NCBI RefSeq assembly: GCF_032362555.1
Contig: NC_083505.1
Location: 10,159,501 to 10,223,500, forward strand
Reading direction: 5' to 3'
From: Amyelois transitella
Lineage: Eukaryota > Arthropoda > Insecta > Lepidoptera > Pyralidae
DNA length: 64,000 bases
The notes under the pieces are model-generated. The model had not been told where the DNA came from and searched no databases. It saw only the letters and a list, made by a program, of their open reading frames with translations. The first letter of the stretch is position 1. Each line of letters begins with the position of its first letter. Below, piece by piece: positions 24,163-35,940 of this stretch. A program made the position numbers and the translations under genes.

Positions 24163-25211
24163 ACTGAAAATTAAAATATGAATTATTTATAAACAAAATA
24201 CGTGAAATATAAAGTCTGGCTGCATAATAAATACTTATTTACTACGTCGAAAGATAAATTGCCTGAAAATATTATCCGAGGCAGTTGTTCGGTCCGCTTG
24301 AGCTGGCCCACTTTTTGTTTCCGGAACAGTGAGCAATTACAAAATTTTGAATGGAACGAGCTCCGGCTTGTTCAAACAACTTGTTAGACTGCGCCCTTGT
24401 CTGCTCTGTAGGCTGCAGGCTTTGTTAAATAGAGACATTGCAAAATGTGTTCTATCGATACACAGCAAACTATTAAATAAGTATAGAGGTAAAATCTTCT
24501 TCTTAAATTTAAGAGCCATCTCTTGGTAGCGGAGTTAAGTGGGGTTTCCTCCATTCATTTCTTTCGTCTGTTAATTTTTTACTTGCCGGTATGTTGTAAC
24601 GTATATTTATTGCTTTATTTGATCAATATATTATTGGTCTTCTTCTTCCTCTCTTGCCGTAAATATTTCCTTCTACTATTTTTTAAAACTATATTAGAAG
24701 TAGACGTATCGTATCGTTTATTATTTTTCCTTCGCTGTTTGTAACTTGTTTTCTCCGCGTGCAACTGTGATTAGAATAAATTTCCAAATTTCAGGTCAAT
24801 TGCTTTGAGAAATCCTAAGAAGTAGCGTACTGTGATATTGATTTTTGTCCATAAAAGGTACTTCTCTGAGTGATACGCTTAATTTATAATCATTTTGTCT
24901 TGCCAACTAATATTTTCAACATAATTATAAATTTAAAATTAGTTACGAAAACGCATGTCAGCATGCAACCATAGTGAAAATTGCATTCACATCTGTACCA
25001 AAGTTAGCGCCGTGCAAAACTTACCGCGAGCTCATCTGCTATGCATAGCTCAGAAATGCTTGGTGAGAAATGCTCGTATGTTGTCAATAACATGATCTTA
25101 TAAACTTTACTTTGTTTGTTAGAATCCAAACAAGAAAGTTTAAATTTTACACAAATTAATCAAAAATATGTAGATACTATTTGATTTATTTTATTTAAAG
25201 CAGAAATCTGA

Positions 25212-25312
25212 ACTCTATCTTTTAACTTAACAGCTGAACGTGGCCTATCAGTCTTTTTCAAGACTGATGACTCTATCTACCCTGCAAGGGATATAGACGT
25301 GATTATATGTAT
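25212..25312 (+). repeat. SINE (TATG-tail family), 3' third only
   Basis: 'CAGCTGAACGTGGCCTATCA' to 'CTACCCTGCAAGGGATATAG' then 'ACGTGATTATATGTA'. 5'-truncated. Confidence 0.8.
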
Positions 25313-26411
25313 TTGAATAGGTACCTAGTTTTATGATGCGTGAGTGATCAACGTTTGATATTTAGCAGTACCTAACTAATATGACTCAACTTTGAGGTTT
25401 TGCTGAGTTGACGTAATAAAATTGGTACAAATTCTTTTACTTTAGTTCGTTCATAGGCATATTTTCTTTTTTATCCCAAGAATATGATTAACGGTCGTAC
25501 TTGTAACTAATAATAAATCTTTTGAGAAACTTATTCATCTTCCACCTAAGGCAGCTTTCCTCCAGGGACGGTCGGATGGCCCGCTAAATAATTCAAGTGA
25601 TTATACTTGCTGCGTATAGCTATGATGTAATAAAAATGACTCGATGCCATAAATGAAATATAGTAGAGAAAAATCTAACTTAGTATCAGTTAATATAACT
25701 TTATTATTGTACTTATATCTCTTAAACTCCTCTTTAAGGAATAACGTAAAAATTAAGTTTAATTTTTAATTTTTGGCATTTCTGATGTAAACCTGTGTCT
25801 GTGATTTGTTCACCAGTGAACCTCTTATTGAAACTAAACCAATATACTTCTACCATTTCAATCTGTAACCATAATGCAAGCTGGGAGCTACTGCATGGAA
25901 TAGTTAATTAACATGTTGTTTTTCTCGAAAAAGGAGGGGAGGCAAACTGAACAAAGCCAAGAGGATTCTATTTAGAATTGATAAGTAAAACTCACTGGAA
26001 ACCTGCATTTCATGGAAATGAATGTATCTAAAACCGTGATGATCATATTTCAGAATGTGCTGTTTTGAGAATATAATGTCTTGCTTATATGTTTTGCGCT
26101 TTCTTGGGTTTCGCTTGTGTATACGTCTGTGACCTGGGAATAAATGATTTTTTCTTAATTTCTACATACATATTGTAAATGTAAATAAAATAGGCTACCC
26201 TTCTATCCCTTTTTTGTAGTGTTGCGATGTGCGTGTGAAGCCAAAGCTATAAATTGCCCCGGCCGTGATTCATGGCGCCCGGAATCGTCCGGATTAATAC
26301 AGTGGCCAGCCCGGGCATTAATGTTCACCCGGTTATGACCGTTTATTTTGTAAACTGTAATAGTTCTATATTTCAACTAATTCAAATTGTAAAAATTGTA
26401 AAGAATTTTTG

Positions 26412-26445
26412 CTTGCTGCTTAGTCCCGAAGAACTAAGCAGCAAG
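26412..26445. repeat. Perfect 13-bp hairpin
   Basis: CTTGCTGCTTAGT, eight-base loop, ACTAAGCAGCAAG. See findings. Confidence 0.85.
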
Positions 26446-26680
26446 TATCTGCCTACCTTACCTTAATTTACCTTCCGCCCCTTCTGCAATTGTTCTTTGA
26501 AAGCGGTAATTGTAATAGATTGGATAAGGTATAAATTGTGTTAACAATATTAAGTGATACCATTTTGAAAATACAATTTCTGTTCATCAATCTTTTTTCT
26601 ACACATGATCTCTGCACGTTCTTTTCCTAACGCCTGATCCACATATTCCTGCAGATATAAACAAATTATCCTCCAGACCG

Positions 26681-26922
26681 TGTGGTTTCCGGCACCAATA
26701 CAAAAAAGAATAGGACCACTCCATCTCTTTCCCATGGATGTTTTAAAAGGCGACTAAGGGATAGGCTTACAAACTTGGGATTATTTTTTAGGCGAAGGGC
26801 TAGCAACCTGTCACTATTTGAATCTCAATTCTATCATTAAGCCAAATGACCATTCAGTCTTTTCAAGACTGTTGGCTCTGTCTTCCCCGCAAGGGATATA
26901 GACGTGACTATATGTATGTATG
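26681..26922 (+). repeat. SINE (TATG-tail family), full length with target duplication
   Basis: Starts 'TGTGGTTTCCGGCACCAATA' and ends in the (TATG)n tail. It is flanked by the 14-bp direct repeat TATCCTCCAGACCG (26667-26680 and 26923-26936). A short deletion removed the 'AGCTGAACGTGG' block. Confidence 0.93.
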
Positions 26923-27484
26923 TATCCTCCAGACCGGTTGCGTCATAAGCTCTGTGCAGTGAAGCCTTGGGTCTTTTTACTATGTGATGTCATCCGTAAG
27001 GGTGATTTGAAATTGGTTAAGAACCAATCACTAATCAGACAAATAATATTGTTAGCCTCTGCCCTTCCTACGAAATATTAACAACTTAGTTCCAACAAAT
27101 ATTCATAAGACCTTGTATTAATACCATTGATTTATTTTGTAGTGGTTTCCAGGCGAATTATGTCTCAGCAAAAAGGTTTCACTGGCCGGTCGTAGGTCAA
27201 ATAGACAAAAAGATACTGTAATCACATTATTTTATGCAACGTTTCTTATAAAATCACGATAGAAAATGACACGGTTACGTAAACAAGGCCTATTTACAAT
27301 ACGTACATTATAATATAAATGCAATAGGTGCAATGAAAACGTGAGTTTTGCAATCTGCAGAAAAATTTCATAGACCACACGAAGTTAAAATAAATTAAAA
27401 ATATATCTGCTTTAAATAAAATAAATTAAAATACGAGGCAATAACATGACGTCTTCGTCTATTTTACTTACCTGACTTGCTGAT

Positions 27485-27665
27485 TCCTAGATCCACTCCC
27501 TATCTTTCCCATGGATGTCGTAAAAGCGTTTAAAGATTAGCGTCAATTTTTAAATCTTAATTAAATTTTTAAGCCATTCATCAAAACGTGGTCTTTCAGT
27601 CTTTTCAAGTCTTTTGGCTCTGGCGGCCCCGCAAGGGATATAGATGTGATTATATGTTTGTAAAC
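27485..27665 (+). repeat. SINE (TATG-tail family), partial and decayed
   Basis: 'TATCTTTCCCATGGATGTCG' at the start and 'CCCCGCAAGGGATATAGATG' at the end, with the middle rearranged. Confidence 0.75.
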
Positions 27666-27809
27666 TACTTATAGTAGAAAAATTTTCGTAGGTATAATTT
27701 TTGTACGTTTGCGTTGGTGGTTCCCAATATAAATTTATTAATGTCCTGTTAATAAAAATCTAACGTATTAACATTTAATTTTTAATAAGCCTTAAAAACA
27801 CCTGTTTTT

Positions 27810-27881
27810 ATGTTTCATAGTAGTATATGTATTATTGGCATATAGGTATATGCCAATAATACACATACTACTATGAAACAT
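27810..27881. repeat. 35-bp inverted repeat with 2-base spacer
   Basis: The left arm begins ATGTTTCATAGTAGTATATG; the right arm is its complement with a single mismatch over 35 bp. See findings. Confidence 0.9.
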
Positions 27882-27887
27882 GTATTT

Positions 27888-28112
27888 TTACATACGTACA
27901 TAGGACATATAATCATGCCTATATCCTTTGCGGGGAAGGCATAGCCTACAGTCATGAAAACGCTGTTTGGCTTAATTATAGACTTGAGATTCAAATAGTG
28001 ACAAGTTGCTAGCCCAGTGCCTAAAGAAAAATTCCCAAATTTATAAGTCTATCCCTTAGTCGCCTTTTACGACATCCATGGGAAAGAGATGGAGTGGTCC
28101 TATTGTTTTTAT
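27888..28112 (-). repeat. SINE (TATG-tail family), minus copy lacking the 5' head
   Basis: Tail complement, then 'TATATCCTTTGCGGGGAAGG', 'AGTCTATCCCTTAGTCGCCT' and 'GAGATGGAGTGGTCCTATTG'. The terminal GGTTCCCGGCACC head is not present. Confidence 0.85.
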
Positions 28113-28609
28113 GTATACATTTGTGTTCAAAATATTTTAATAAGTCATGACACGATAAAGTCTCAATAACTGTAATCAAAATCGTTATGTTTATTAAAAG
28201 CCGGCAGATATGTTATTTGATGAATGAATTTAATTATATGTGTAAGTCGAAAGTACCATTTCTAAGTATAAATCTTACCTGTCATTTTAGAATTTTGTTA
28301 TGACTATTTACGTACGAGGCTTTTATGTGACACCAAAACGACGAGAAAAACTGTTCGTTGAATTTTATGTAAATGATATTGTATGCACCAATTTTTCTTA
28401 GCTTCTAATAAACTAACTTATAAAAAAATATTTATATTTGTTTCCAACTTCAGTCAGTAAACATCTTAATACTAGAAAGAATTATATGACGTCAGCAAAC
28501 ATCTTATTAATTTCATAGAAATCAAAACAATATCTGTACCTAATAAGTTTATGAGCACTATTGGAAGTATGACAGCCAAAGCCTGTATTCTTATCTTCTA
28601 TAACAGGCC

Positions 28610-28650
28610 TATAAATAACATGGATGGAAGTACACTGACGCAGTGTCAGT
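28610..28650 (+). promoter_or_regulatory. Core promoter of the ADGF gene (TATA box and initiator)
   Basis: TATAAATA at 28610-28617 is followed by the arthropod initiator TCAGT at 28646-28650, about 36 bases downstream and 77 bases before the start codon. This spacing is slightly long but usable. Confidence 0.6.
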
Positions 28651-28726
28651 TAACAGGCGAACAAGATCGTATCATATCATAACCAACGAGTACATGACCC
28701 GATCGTGTGAAGTGTGAAACGTAATC

Positions 28727-30250
28727 ATGCAAAGTGTTATCGCTTCTTTATTGTTTTTGTTTATTGCTAAAGTCAGTGCACGGTCGATATCCAACGATCA
28801 TACACTTTTCGATAGTAACTTCAAAGCGAAACTAATCGCGGAAGAATCACGAAACTATGTTGGAGGCAACCTAGTATTAAATGAAGACGAACAGAAAGTA
28901 AACGATATTTTAATGAAGTACAAGTTAGAAGAAATTGACGATTCGTTCCACAATCCCCAGTATTTTAATTTCTCTAAACATTATTTTACGTATAAAAATG
29001 ATATCGATAAATCTTCAGTGTATCAAATTATTAAGAAGATGCCCAAAGGAGCGGCGTTACATATACACAGCTCATTGATGCTCCACTCTGATGACATGCT
29101 GCTGCTGACGTATGAAGACCATTTGTACGCTTGTTATACTGGTGACAAATTAGATCTGCAATTCTCCGAGAACACCCCTGCGCGACCTTGTCCAATTAAA
29201 TGGACTCTTCTCAGTGAACTTCGCAATGCATCGGATAATGTTCAACGTTTTGATGATGAATTAAGAAAATTCTTTACGCTTTACTCTAAAGACGAAAACG
29301 TTTATAACGCGGATATTGATTATTCATGGCAACGATTTAATACTGTGTATAGAGTCATAAAATCTGTAATATCGTATAGACCTGCGCGTGAAAAATTTAT
29401 TTACATGACTTTAAAGAGATTCTATGACGATAATGTTATGTATGTGGAAATAAGAAGTGGATTGCATAATTTGTATGAACTGGATGGAACGATACATGAC
29501 AAGATATATTTGGCGGAATTATACCAACAAGTCACAGAGAAATTTATAATGGAACACCCAGATTTTCTTGGTATTAAGTTTATTTTAACAAACGGCCGGT
29601 CAGTTGATATTAAAAAAATTCAAGAAACATTACTATTCGCTCGCAAATTTAAAAACGATATGCCGGAGATATTTGCTGGCTTCGATTTAGTTGGACAAGA
29701 AGATAAGGGGAAAAGATTATCGGAATTTATGCCAGCTTTAGTTGAAGCAAAAGGCAACATAAATTACTATTTTCATGCTGGAGAAACTAATTGGCTCGGA
29801 ACAACAACTGATGAAAATTTATTTGACGCTATTGCCTTAGGAACCAAAAGAATAGGACATGGGTATGCGTTGATTAAACACCCCTCTTTGTTAGCTCATG
29901 TTCTAAATAATGATATAGCGTTGGAAGTGAATGTGATATCAAACGTCGTGCTATCATTAGTTCATGATGTAAGAAACCATCCTTTAGCTACATACCTAGC
30001 TCTCGGTGTACCTGTTGTGATATCTAGTGACGACCCTGGGGCTTGGGACTCAGATCCCTTATCTCATGATTTTTACGTGACTTTTGTTGGAGTAGCAAGC
30101 AGAAATGCTGACCTACGACTACTTAAACAATTAGCTCTAAATTCTATAAAATATAGTTCATTAGATACAGCCAGAAAAGTTCGTTTATATGAAATTTTTG
30201 AAAAGCGTTGGAAAATATTTTTATCAAACGTTATTGAAAAGTGTGGATAA
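28727..30250 (+). CDS. Adgf: Adenosine deaminase-related growth factor (ADGF/ADA2-type), intronless
   Basis: 507 residues in one uninterrupted frame. A signal peptide (MQSVIASLLFLFIAKVSA, about residues 1-18) indicates secretion. The N-terminal extension before the barrel is that of ADGF/ADA2 proteins rather than cytosolic ADA. Zinc and catalytic motifs in order: HIH (112 and 114) in MPKGAALHIH, FHAGET (His350, Glu353), RIGHGY (His378) and SSDDPGAW (Asp435, Asp436). The enzyme would deaminate extracellular adenosine to inosine; insect members act as growth factors and regulators of adenosine in haemolymph. Two positions look unusual: the residue after HIH is Ser where ADA2-type enzymes, from memory, have Asp, and the 'ISN' loop reads LEVNVISN where a Cys-Pro is common. 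The triad itself is intact, so activity is likely. Lack of any intron suggests an old retrocopy or a lineage-specific intronless paralogue. Confidence 0.93.
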   Translation: MQSVIASLLFLFIAKVSARSISNDHTLFDSNFKAKLIAEESRNYVGGNLVLNEDEQKVNDILMKYKLEEIDDSFHNPQYFNFSKHYFTYKNDIDKSSVYQIIKKMPKGAALHIHSSLMLHSDDMLLLTYEDHLYACYTGDKLDLQFSENTPARPCPIKWTLLSELRNASDNVQRFDDELRKFFTLYSKDENVYNADIDYSWQRFNTVYRVIKSVISYRPAREKFIYMTLKRFYDDNVMYVEIRSGLHNLYELDGTIHDKIYLAELYQQVTEKFIMEHPDFLGIKFILTNGRSVDIKKIQETLLFARKFKNDMPEIFAGFDLVGQEDKGKRLSEFMPALVEAKGNINYYFHAGETNWLGTTTDENLFDAIALGTKRIGHGYALIKHPSLLAHVLNNDIALEVNVISNVVLSLVHDVRNHPLATYLALGVPVVISSDDPGAWDSDPLSHDFYVTFVGVASRNADLRLLKQLALNSIKYSSLDTARKVRLYEIFEKRWKIFLSNVIEKCG

Positions 30251-30256
30251 AGATCA

Positions 30257-30262
30257 AATAAA
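30257..30262 (+). terminator. Polyadenylation signal of the ADGF gene
   Basis: AATAAA seven bases after the stop codon, in a very short 3' untranslated region. Confidence 0.6.
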
Positions 30263-33200
30263 TGGCATGATGTTATATGTATATAGAAATAGTTTGACTG
30301 AATGAATTTGTTTTAAATAATATCAAATACGAGTATAGCATTTGTAGGTAAATAGCGAGAAAATGGTGTGTGGCGAATTCTAATCCTTGTAAGTAAGAAC
30401 TTATTTTAATTTTCTTTGTTTTAAAGACTATTATTATTTGCTCTGTCTTTTCCGTAAGGGATAAAGACGTGATAATGTGAATTTATGTGTGTATTTTAAT
30501 TAGGAACCTAAATATAGCTTATTACATTGAAATTAAGAGTTGAAAAAACGCTATTTAAAATAATACTACTTGTTTAGGTATGCTTGATTGCTTATATGAG
30601 TTCTATTTTTAATAGAACCAAATTTTAAGTCAAAGCTAGCACGCAAACAAAACAAATGCCTAACTATAAGTTGCAGGTATCGGAAATGTATGAATTAACT
30701 AAACTTTTTTTTTTATTATGTATTAATTTTCTTCAATGATGTAACTACTTTTAATAATAAATTTGTATTATTATACTGGTAATATTAAGGTTCAAAACGA
30801 TAGACTGAATAAATATTAATTTTATCAATACATACATTAAATTGCTTTTGCTTCTTAAACCTTGTGGCATTTTCCAGATATGTGAAGGTTAACCAGTGAA
30901 TGTACCCGTAATTTAAGTTTTAGAACAAAGAATTGATAAGAAACTTTAATTGGTTAAAACATAAGAACATTGTATTTTGATTAACTTATTAAATAATATA
31001 ACAATGAATGAACTGAAAAACTTGGGTATGCAGGGATCGTGTAGATGAAAGATACCTATGAGTATCTTGTGCTGCCTACCCTGCGGGAAGAGGTGATTTT
31101 ATGTTATCTAGTATGTTGGTCGATATTTGTGTCACTACATAATTTATTGCAAAACTCAAGAAAGGTCGATCATTACTTTTAAAACAATAATATCACCTCT
31201 TGAGTGCAGGGTTCATTGACATATAAACATTATTTAGTTAAAACTAATGGTTTTATTCAAGGTAAAAACGTTTAGTGATCAGGTTCAGAAAAAACTTGAA
31301 AACAAAACATACCCATGGCAATAAAAAATAACGTTAGAATATTTTTTTGATTAATGATCAATCAAATAAGACATTCAACATATATCAATCTTATACCGAA
31401 ACAAAAAATAAATTGCCTTATTGAAATTAGTCACATACTTCTTCACTTTTTTAGTCGGTGATAGAAACTCCTGGAAACGTATGGCCTACGATTCGTCGAT
31501 AGAATATGACGAGTTAATTCTGTCGACGAAACGTTCAATCTGTCATTCAATTATTCCGAAGCGTAAATAATGTCGTGGAACCGTCCGTTAGCTAAAAAGA
31601 GAACAATTTCAGAGTTTTAGTAATTAGAGCTCGTCTGCGAGTCTACCCGTGTAAAACGAAAACCACCGTCCCCACGGGAATTTCAATAAATCCTCTCTTA
31701 TGCACTAATAGAGGATATTAACACATAAGGTACGTACATGCTTCAACTTATATCTCTTGACCGTTGGGGCTGTTGGTTGATATGTAAGTCATTCATGCAA
31801 TCAGTCAGTGTATTTAAGATAAAATTGACATACATATAATAATTTTTATAGTAAATTACTTACGTTTACGAATTCTCTAGACTGGTTTAAAACTATTTTG
31901 TTTATTGATCGCCAAATCAAAAGAAATCTAGATTTTGTTCTTTAACTTCAGCTTTTTGCTGCTGAGGAATCACTTAAAGAAAATTAATAAATACTACCGA
32001 AGTAATCTAAAATGGAGTTATTTCTGTAGCTACTTTCACTATAACATCATACTGAATTTTGTATAGATTCGGATATTCTCTTAAATTGAAATACTAGTAG
32101 AATATCAGAATATTGATGGATGAGGCATTCTCATCCTGTGACTGTTGCCAAATAAGCTAGACTGCCTAACGACTCTGATAGGGCATAAAAAGTTAAAAGA
32201 AAATTTTTGTTTTAAAAAAGTTGTACTTAGTTAATATTTGTTTTTTGCATAAACGTATTCCTGATTGGATTTTGTGATTTTCGACAAATCGATAACGGAT
32301 TTACTTACATTAAGTGTTTATCATCTCGGGTTTTGTTTATGATATGTACTCAATAAATTTTAACAAAATAAACTATCCAAAACAAAAATAATTAAGCAAA
32401 ACTCATCTACAGCTCAATAAAATTTTAATATTCTTTCTTTCACCTTTGAATAAAATGAATGATTGAAAAATCAACATGAAAGCTGGCGGCTGTCCTTCCC
32501 ATCTCTTTGTAAGCTCTCTTTGATCTCACCTTCGAAGTAGGCACTTATCTATCATAAACAACTTCAATACAGAAGTGGACTTGTCTAGTTTTAAACTCGG
32601 TTTCAAACAAAACCACAAATGTCATAAAAATATTAATAACACAGCGAAATATTGACGTATTTTATTTTTTTTGCAATTTAGACACATCGTATGTTTTCAA
32701 ATAAACGAAATGAATTGAAACTTTATAAGCGTTTCTTAACTAAATGGCGAAAACGGAAATTCCGTTTTACAATTTCTGTCATTACCGTAACTTCTGTTTA
32801 AGGAGAACATATCCTAGATCTTTGTAAATAATATGGAGGTTGCTTTTACAGATTTTTGATTATGCCAATACTTTCGGAAATATTATTAATTTGATCTGAA
32901 ACAATTGTATGGTGGTGTAGAAATTCCACAGAATTATGTAAGTATTTTATAAAAGTTGCACAGCTCTGTGCTCTATATGTTTTTGTACTTAACGGTTATT
33001 CGGAATACCTTTGACCAATCTTTTCTTTAAGGTAGTACTGTTATTATTGACGTTTCGAAGCGCGAACATGAAGCAATTCCTGAGGCTGTGTAGGCAATAT
33101 TTCTGCCAATAAATGTATCGAATATTCCATGATTGGTTCTGATATATATTGGAACAGCTATCTACGTTTCACCTTCGAATCATTTGTAGATATTGCTTCT

Positions 33201-33405
33201 GTACTTATTTTGCCAGACGATAATTTCTTTTTCAATATAAGAACTGTATGCATATTTGTATACTTGTTCAGTGTTTTGTCGAGATGTATTTTTATAAATT
33301 ATGTAGAAAAAAACATTTTGTATTATTACGTGCATTACGTATTGTGATAAAAAAAGGTATAAGAGAGCTTTGATTTACAATGTCGTTGCGAACAACTGTA
33401 TTTAA

Positions 33406-33490
33406 TTTATTTATTTAAACTTTATTGAACAAAATTTAAATGAATAACACAATGGGCGACTTAATGCTAGAAGTCAACCATTATTATGGA
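33406..33490 (-). repeat. LINE 3' tail fragment
   Basis: 'TTATTTATTTAAACTTTATT' followed by 'GGGCGACTTAATGCTAGAAG' resembles the common lepidopteran non-LTR 3' end with a (TAAA)n tail read in antisense. A second tail of this kind is at 52944-53010. Confidence 0.5.
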
Positions 33491-35159
33491 TTTTTTTAGT
33501 TCCCTTGCGAAGCTCTTGGCAACATGTCATGTGTCCCAACTTCATCATCAACTTGCTCCTGTGGAATTTTCAAAAAATATTTTCGAGATAGGTACCTGCT
33601 CATTCAGGCAACAGAGTATGTAATAGGATAAGTGTAGGGTCGCTAGACCGAAATCGCTTCGTGCAATCCAGCATCATGATCACTAGTGGACCTTTCATCG
33701 ACCTTTAGATACGGTTTTTCTCCTCTGAATCTCCTCTGTAGACCGAATTGTTATTTTGTCTCTCATTACAATTTTATATACCTATAGCAGCATAAGAAGT
33801 GGCGTTATTATGCGCAGGGTGTACATGATAACCTCACAAGAAACAATGAGCGAAGATAAATGACGTCGTTATAATGTAAATTGTTCTAAGCTTTTGGGGT
33901 TCTCATTTCACGTATCTATCTATCCAAATGACAATGAGATAACAATGTAAAATGTATGAAAAATATATCACCTTTTCGTACAGATGAAGCAATTATTTGT
34001 TTTGTATTTGGACAATTAGTTTGTCTTCCACTATTAGGATTTAAGAATAGATCTTTAGCTCCCTCGAAATTGTTTGAAATGGTGGTGCAAAACAAACTAT
34101 ATCTACTATTTTACTTATATAAACTGAATTGTACAAAATACATTTGTACATATATCACAATAGGTAGTTAGATGCTAGGAGCATTATCTATCAGTCTACC
34201 ATTGGAGCAAGCCAAGTAGAAAAAACATTTAAAAGCGCCCAGTCTTACAAAATCACCATAAGATCCACTGTCTACCCGAGAGGTATATCTTTCGGGCAAC
34301 TCCCGACGATTTTTAGATAAAAGAGGATATCTAAGTAGTTAATAAAATAAGAATTAAGAATCTAGGTAAGTATATAGGTATTAATAATAATAAGTAGAAT
34401 ACTTAGTTGGTATTAGTAGTAACTGCACAGCGAAAAAGACATCTGTCAGTTTGAACACGACTTTCTTAACTATAAAAAGGGTTGTACGTTTAATTTTAAA
34501 ATGAGATGTTAACCGCCAAACTTAAATAGTGCGGTCACGTGCCAGAGGCGTCCTCCCGCGGCGTGACTCTCCGACTTGGCAAATAACCATTTTGCACGCG
34601 CCGCCTGCTGCGTGCTCGCCCAACGCCCATAAGTTTCTTGCTTAGCGTAATGGATGTTGAGTTTTAGAATCCCTTAAACATGAGGCAAAACCAGTTGGAG
34701 TCTTAATTGTACCGACCCTACTTAATAAGGCAGCGAAGGAGAAGAATCACAGTCTTATAAATCCCTAACAAAGTCTTATTTATATTGATGTCGCTAGGTA
34801 GCAGAATCAATAAAGATTAAAAAAACTCCACTCGTGATTCTCAAAGCCGATACAGCCGATCGGAAAAAGCTTAAAAAGTAGAAAGTAATTAAATTTGCGA
34901 CAAAATGCACCTTTCTCATACTGACATATATTGTCAGTTTTTTGTAAGTAATCCAGTCCGACTCACTCTTGGTTGGCTTTTCCTTACTTTTTACTCAGCA
35001 CCCAGTGTGGTGCTAAATCAACTTAATATGCTGTTCATGGAAATACAGTCCTTGCGATGTTCGGGCTCTGTCGTGGTTTTGTTGTTTAAATTAAACTTTT
35101 TATGCTTTAAAGTGTTGGTTTAATTTCAAGGAAATATACTTGTAGTACATTACACCTGA

Positions 35160-35240
35160 ACTTTGGCCAGGACGTGCGCCGATTTGATCAAAGTATATTC
35201 GTCTGGGCCATCCCCGTCCAACGTTCAAACTCTCCTTGTT
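35160..35240 (-). repeat. LINE open-reading-frame fragment
   Basis: 'GATTTGATCAAAGTATATTC' and 'GTCTGGGCCATCCCCGTCCA' align with 60985-61065 of the LINE below, the last codons of its reverse transcriptase frame in antisense. Confidence 0.5.
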
Positions 35241-35849
35241 TAATTTGATGATGTATAAGATTCATAAATTACTATATAGAAGGATTTTAAGTCAGTCTTA
35301 AAAATGTTCAGTATATCGGGGAATATATTATGTAATTTTACGTTTTAATATTTTTAGATTTTCGCTTTTGATTGGGTACATAATGACGGCAGTATTTAGT
35401 GGAAGAACTATCAAATGATGATTTTCTATCAGCATTTCAATTATGTTTTATAAACTAAGTAATTAGTATTGTAAGCTAAAGCATACCTGTAGTCCGTGTG
35501 AATAATCAAGCATATTAATTATAGGAATCCAATTTAATAGCAATTCCTAATTTCACGTTATACCACATCATGATTAATAGTTCCTACTATATAATATCTA
35601 TGTCTGAGCTTAACCTCAATTTGCTTCTCAATTAACCAAAGATCACCATCTCATGTGATTAATATATTAAAGTCATTGCAATTAATAAAAAAAAAGACTA
35701 AGTAATAAGGCTCTTTCTTTCCTATTCTAAATAAACAAGAGTAACAAATAAGCTTCACCTATCTGTTACATAGTTTCACATCACTACCAGTTATCATAGT
35801 TATTTTTAAATAAAGAGTACGTAGACTACGATAGATTATACATAAATGA

Positions 35850-35940
35850 AACCACTCCTGCTTATCTTTATCGGAGAGGTAGGCAGAGACTACTTAAGTA
35901 TATTTTTCTACTTGTTACGATCCTTGTATACCCAAATGGA
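35850..35940 (-). repeat. 3'-end fragment of non-LTR retrotransposon
   Basis: 'GGAGAGGTAGGCAGAGACTA' then a decayed 'TTGTTACGATCCTTGTATAC', the LINE 3' tail again. Confidence 0.5.

Larger units (their letters stand above)
19229..28600. other. Gene-poor stretch, repeats only
   Basis: About 9.4 kb without a supportable gene. It contains several SINE copies, a tRNA-derived SINE, LINE tails and A/T-rich sequence. A G/C-richer patch at 26240-26330 and one at 24270-24430 have no recognisable coding content. Confidence 0.6.

Noticed and set aside
27810-27881. miRNA precursor interpretation of the long palindromes
   Set aside because: Arms are too long and perfect with loops of 2-5 bases, unlike animal pre-miRNAs, and no known miRNA seed was recognised.
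32478-32515. Possible mini-exon MKAGGCPSHLF followed by GTAAGC
   Set aside because: No partner exon in phase could be found and there is no signal peptide or other gene context.
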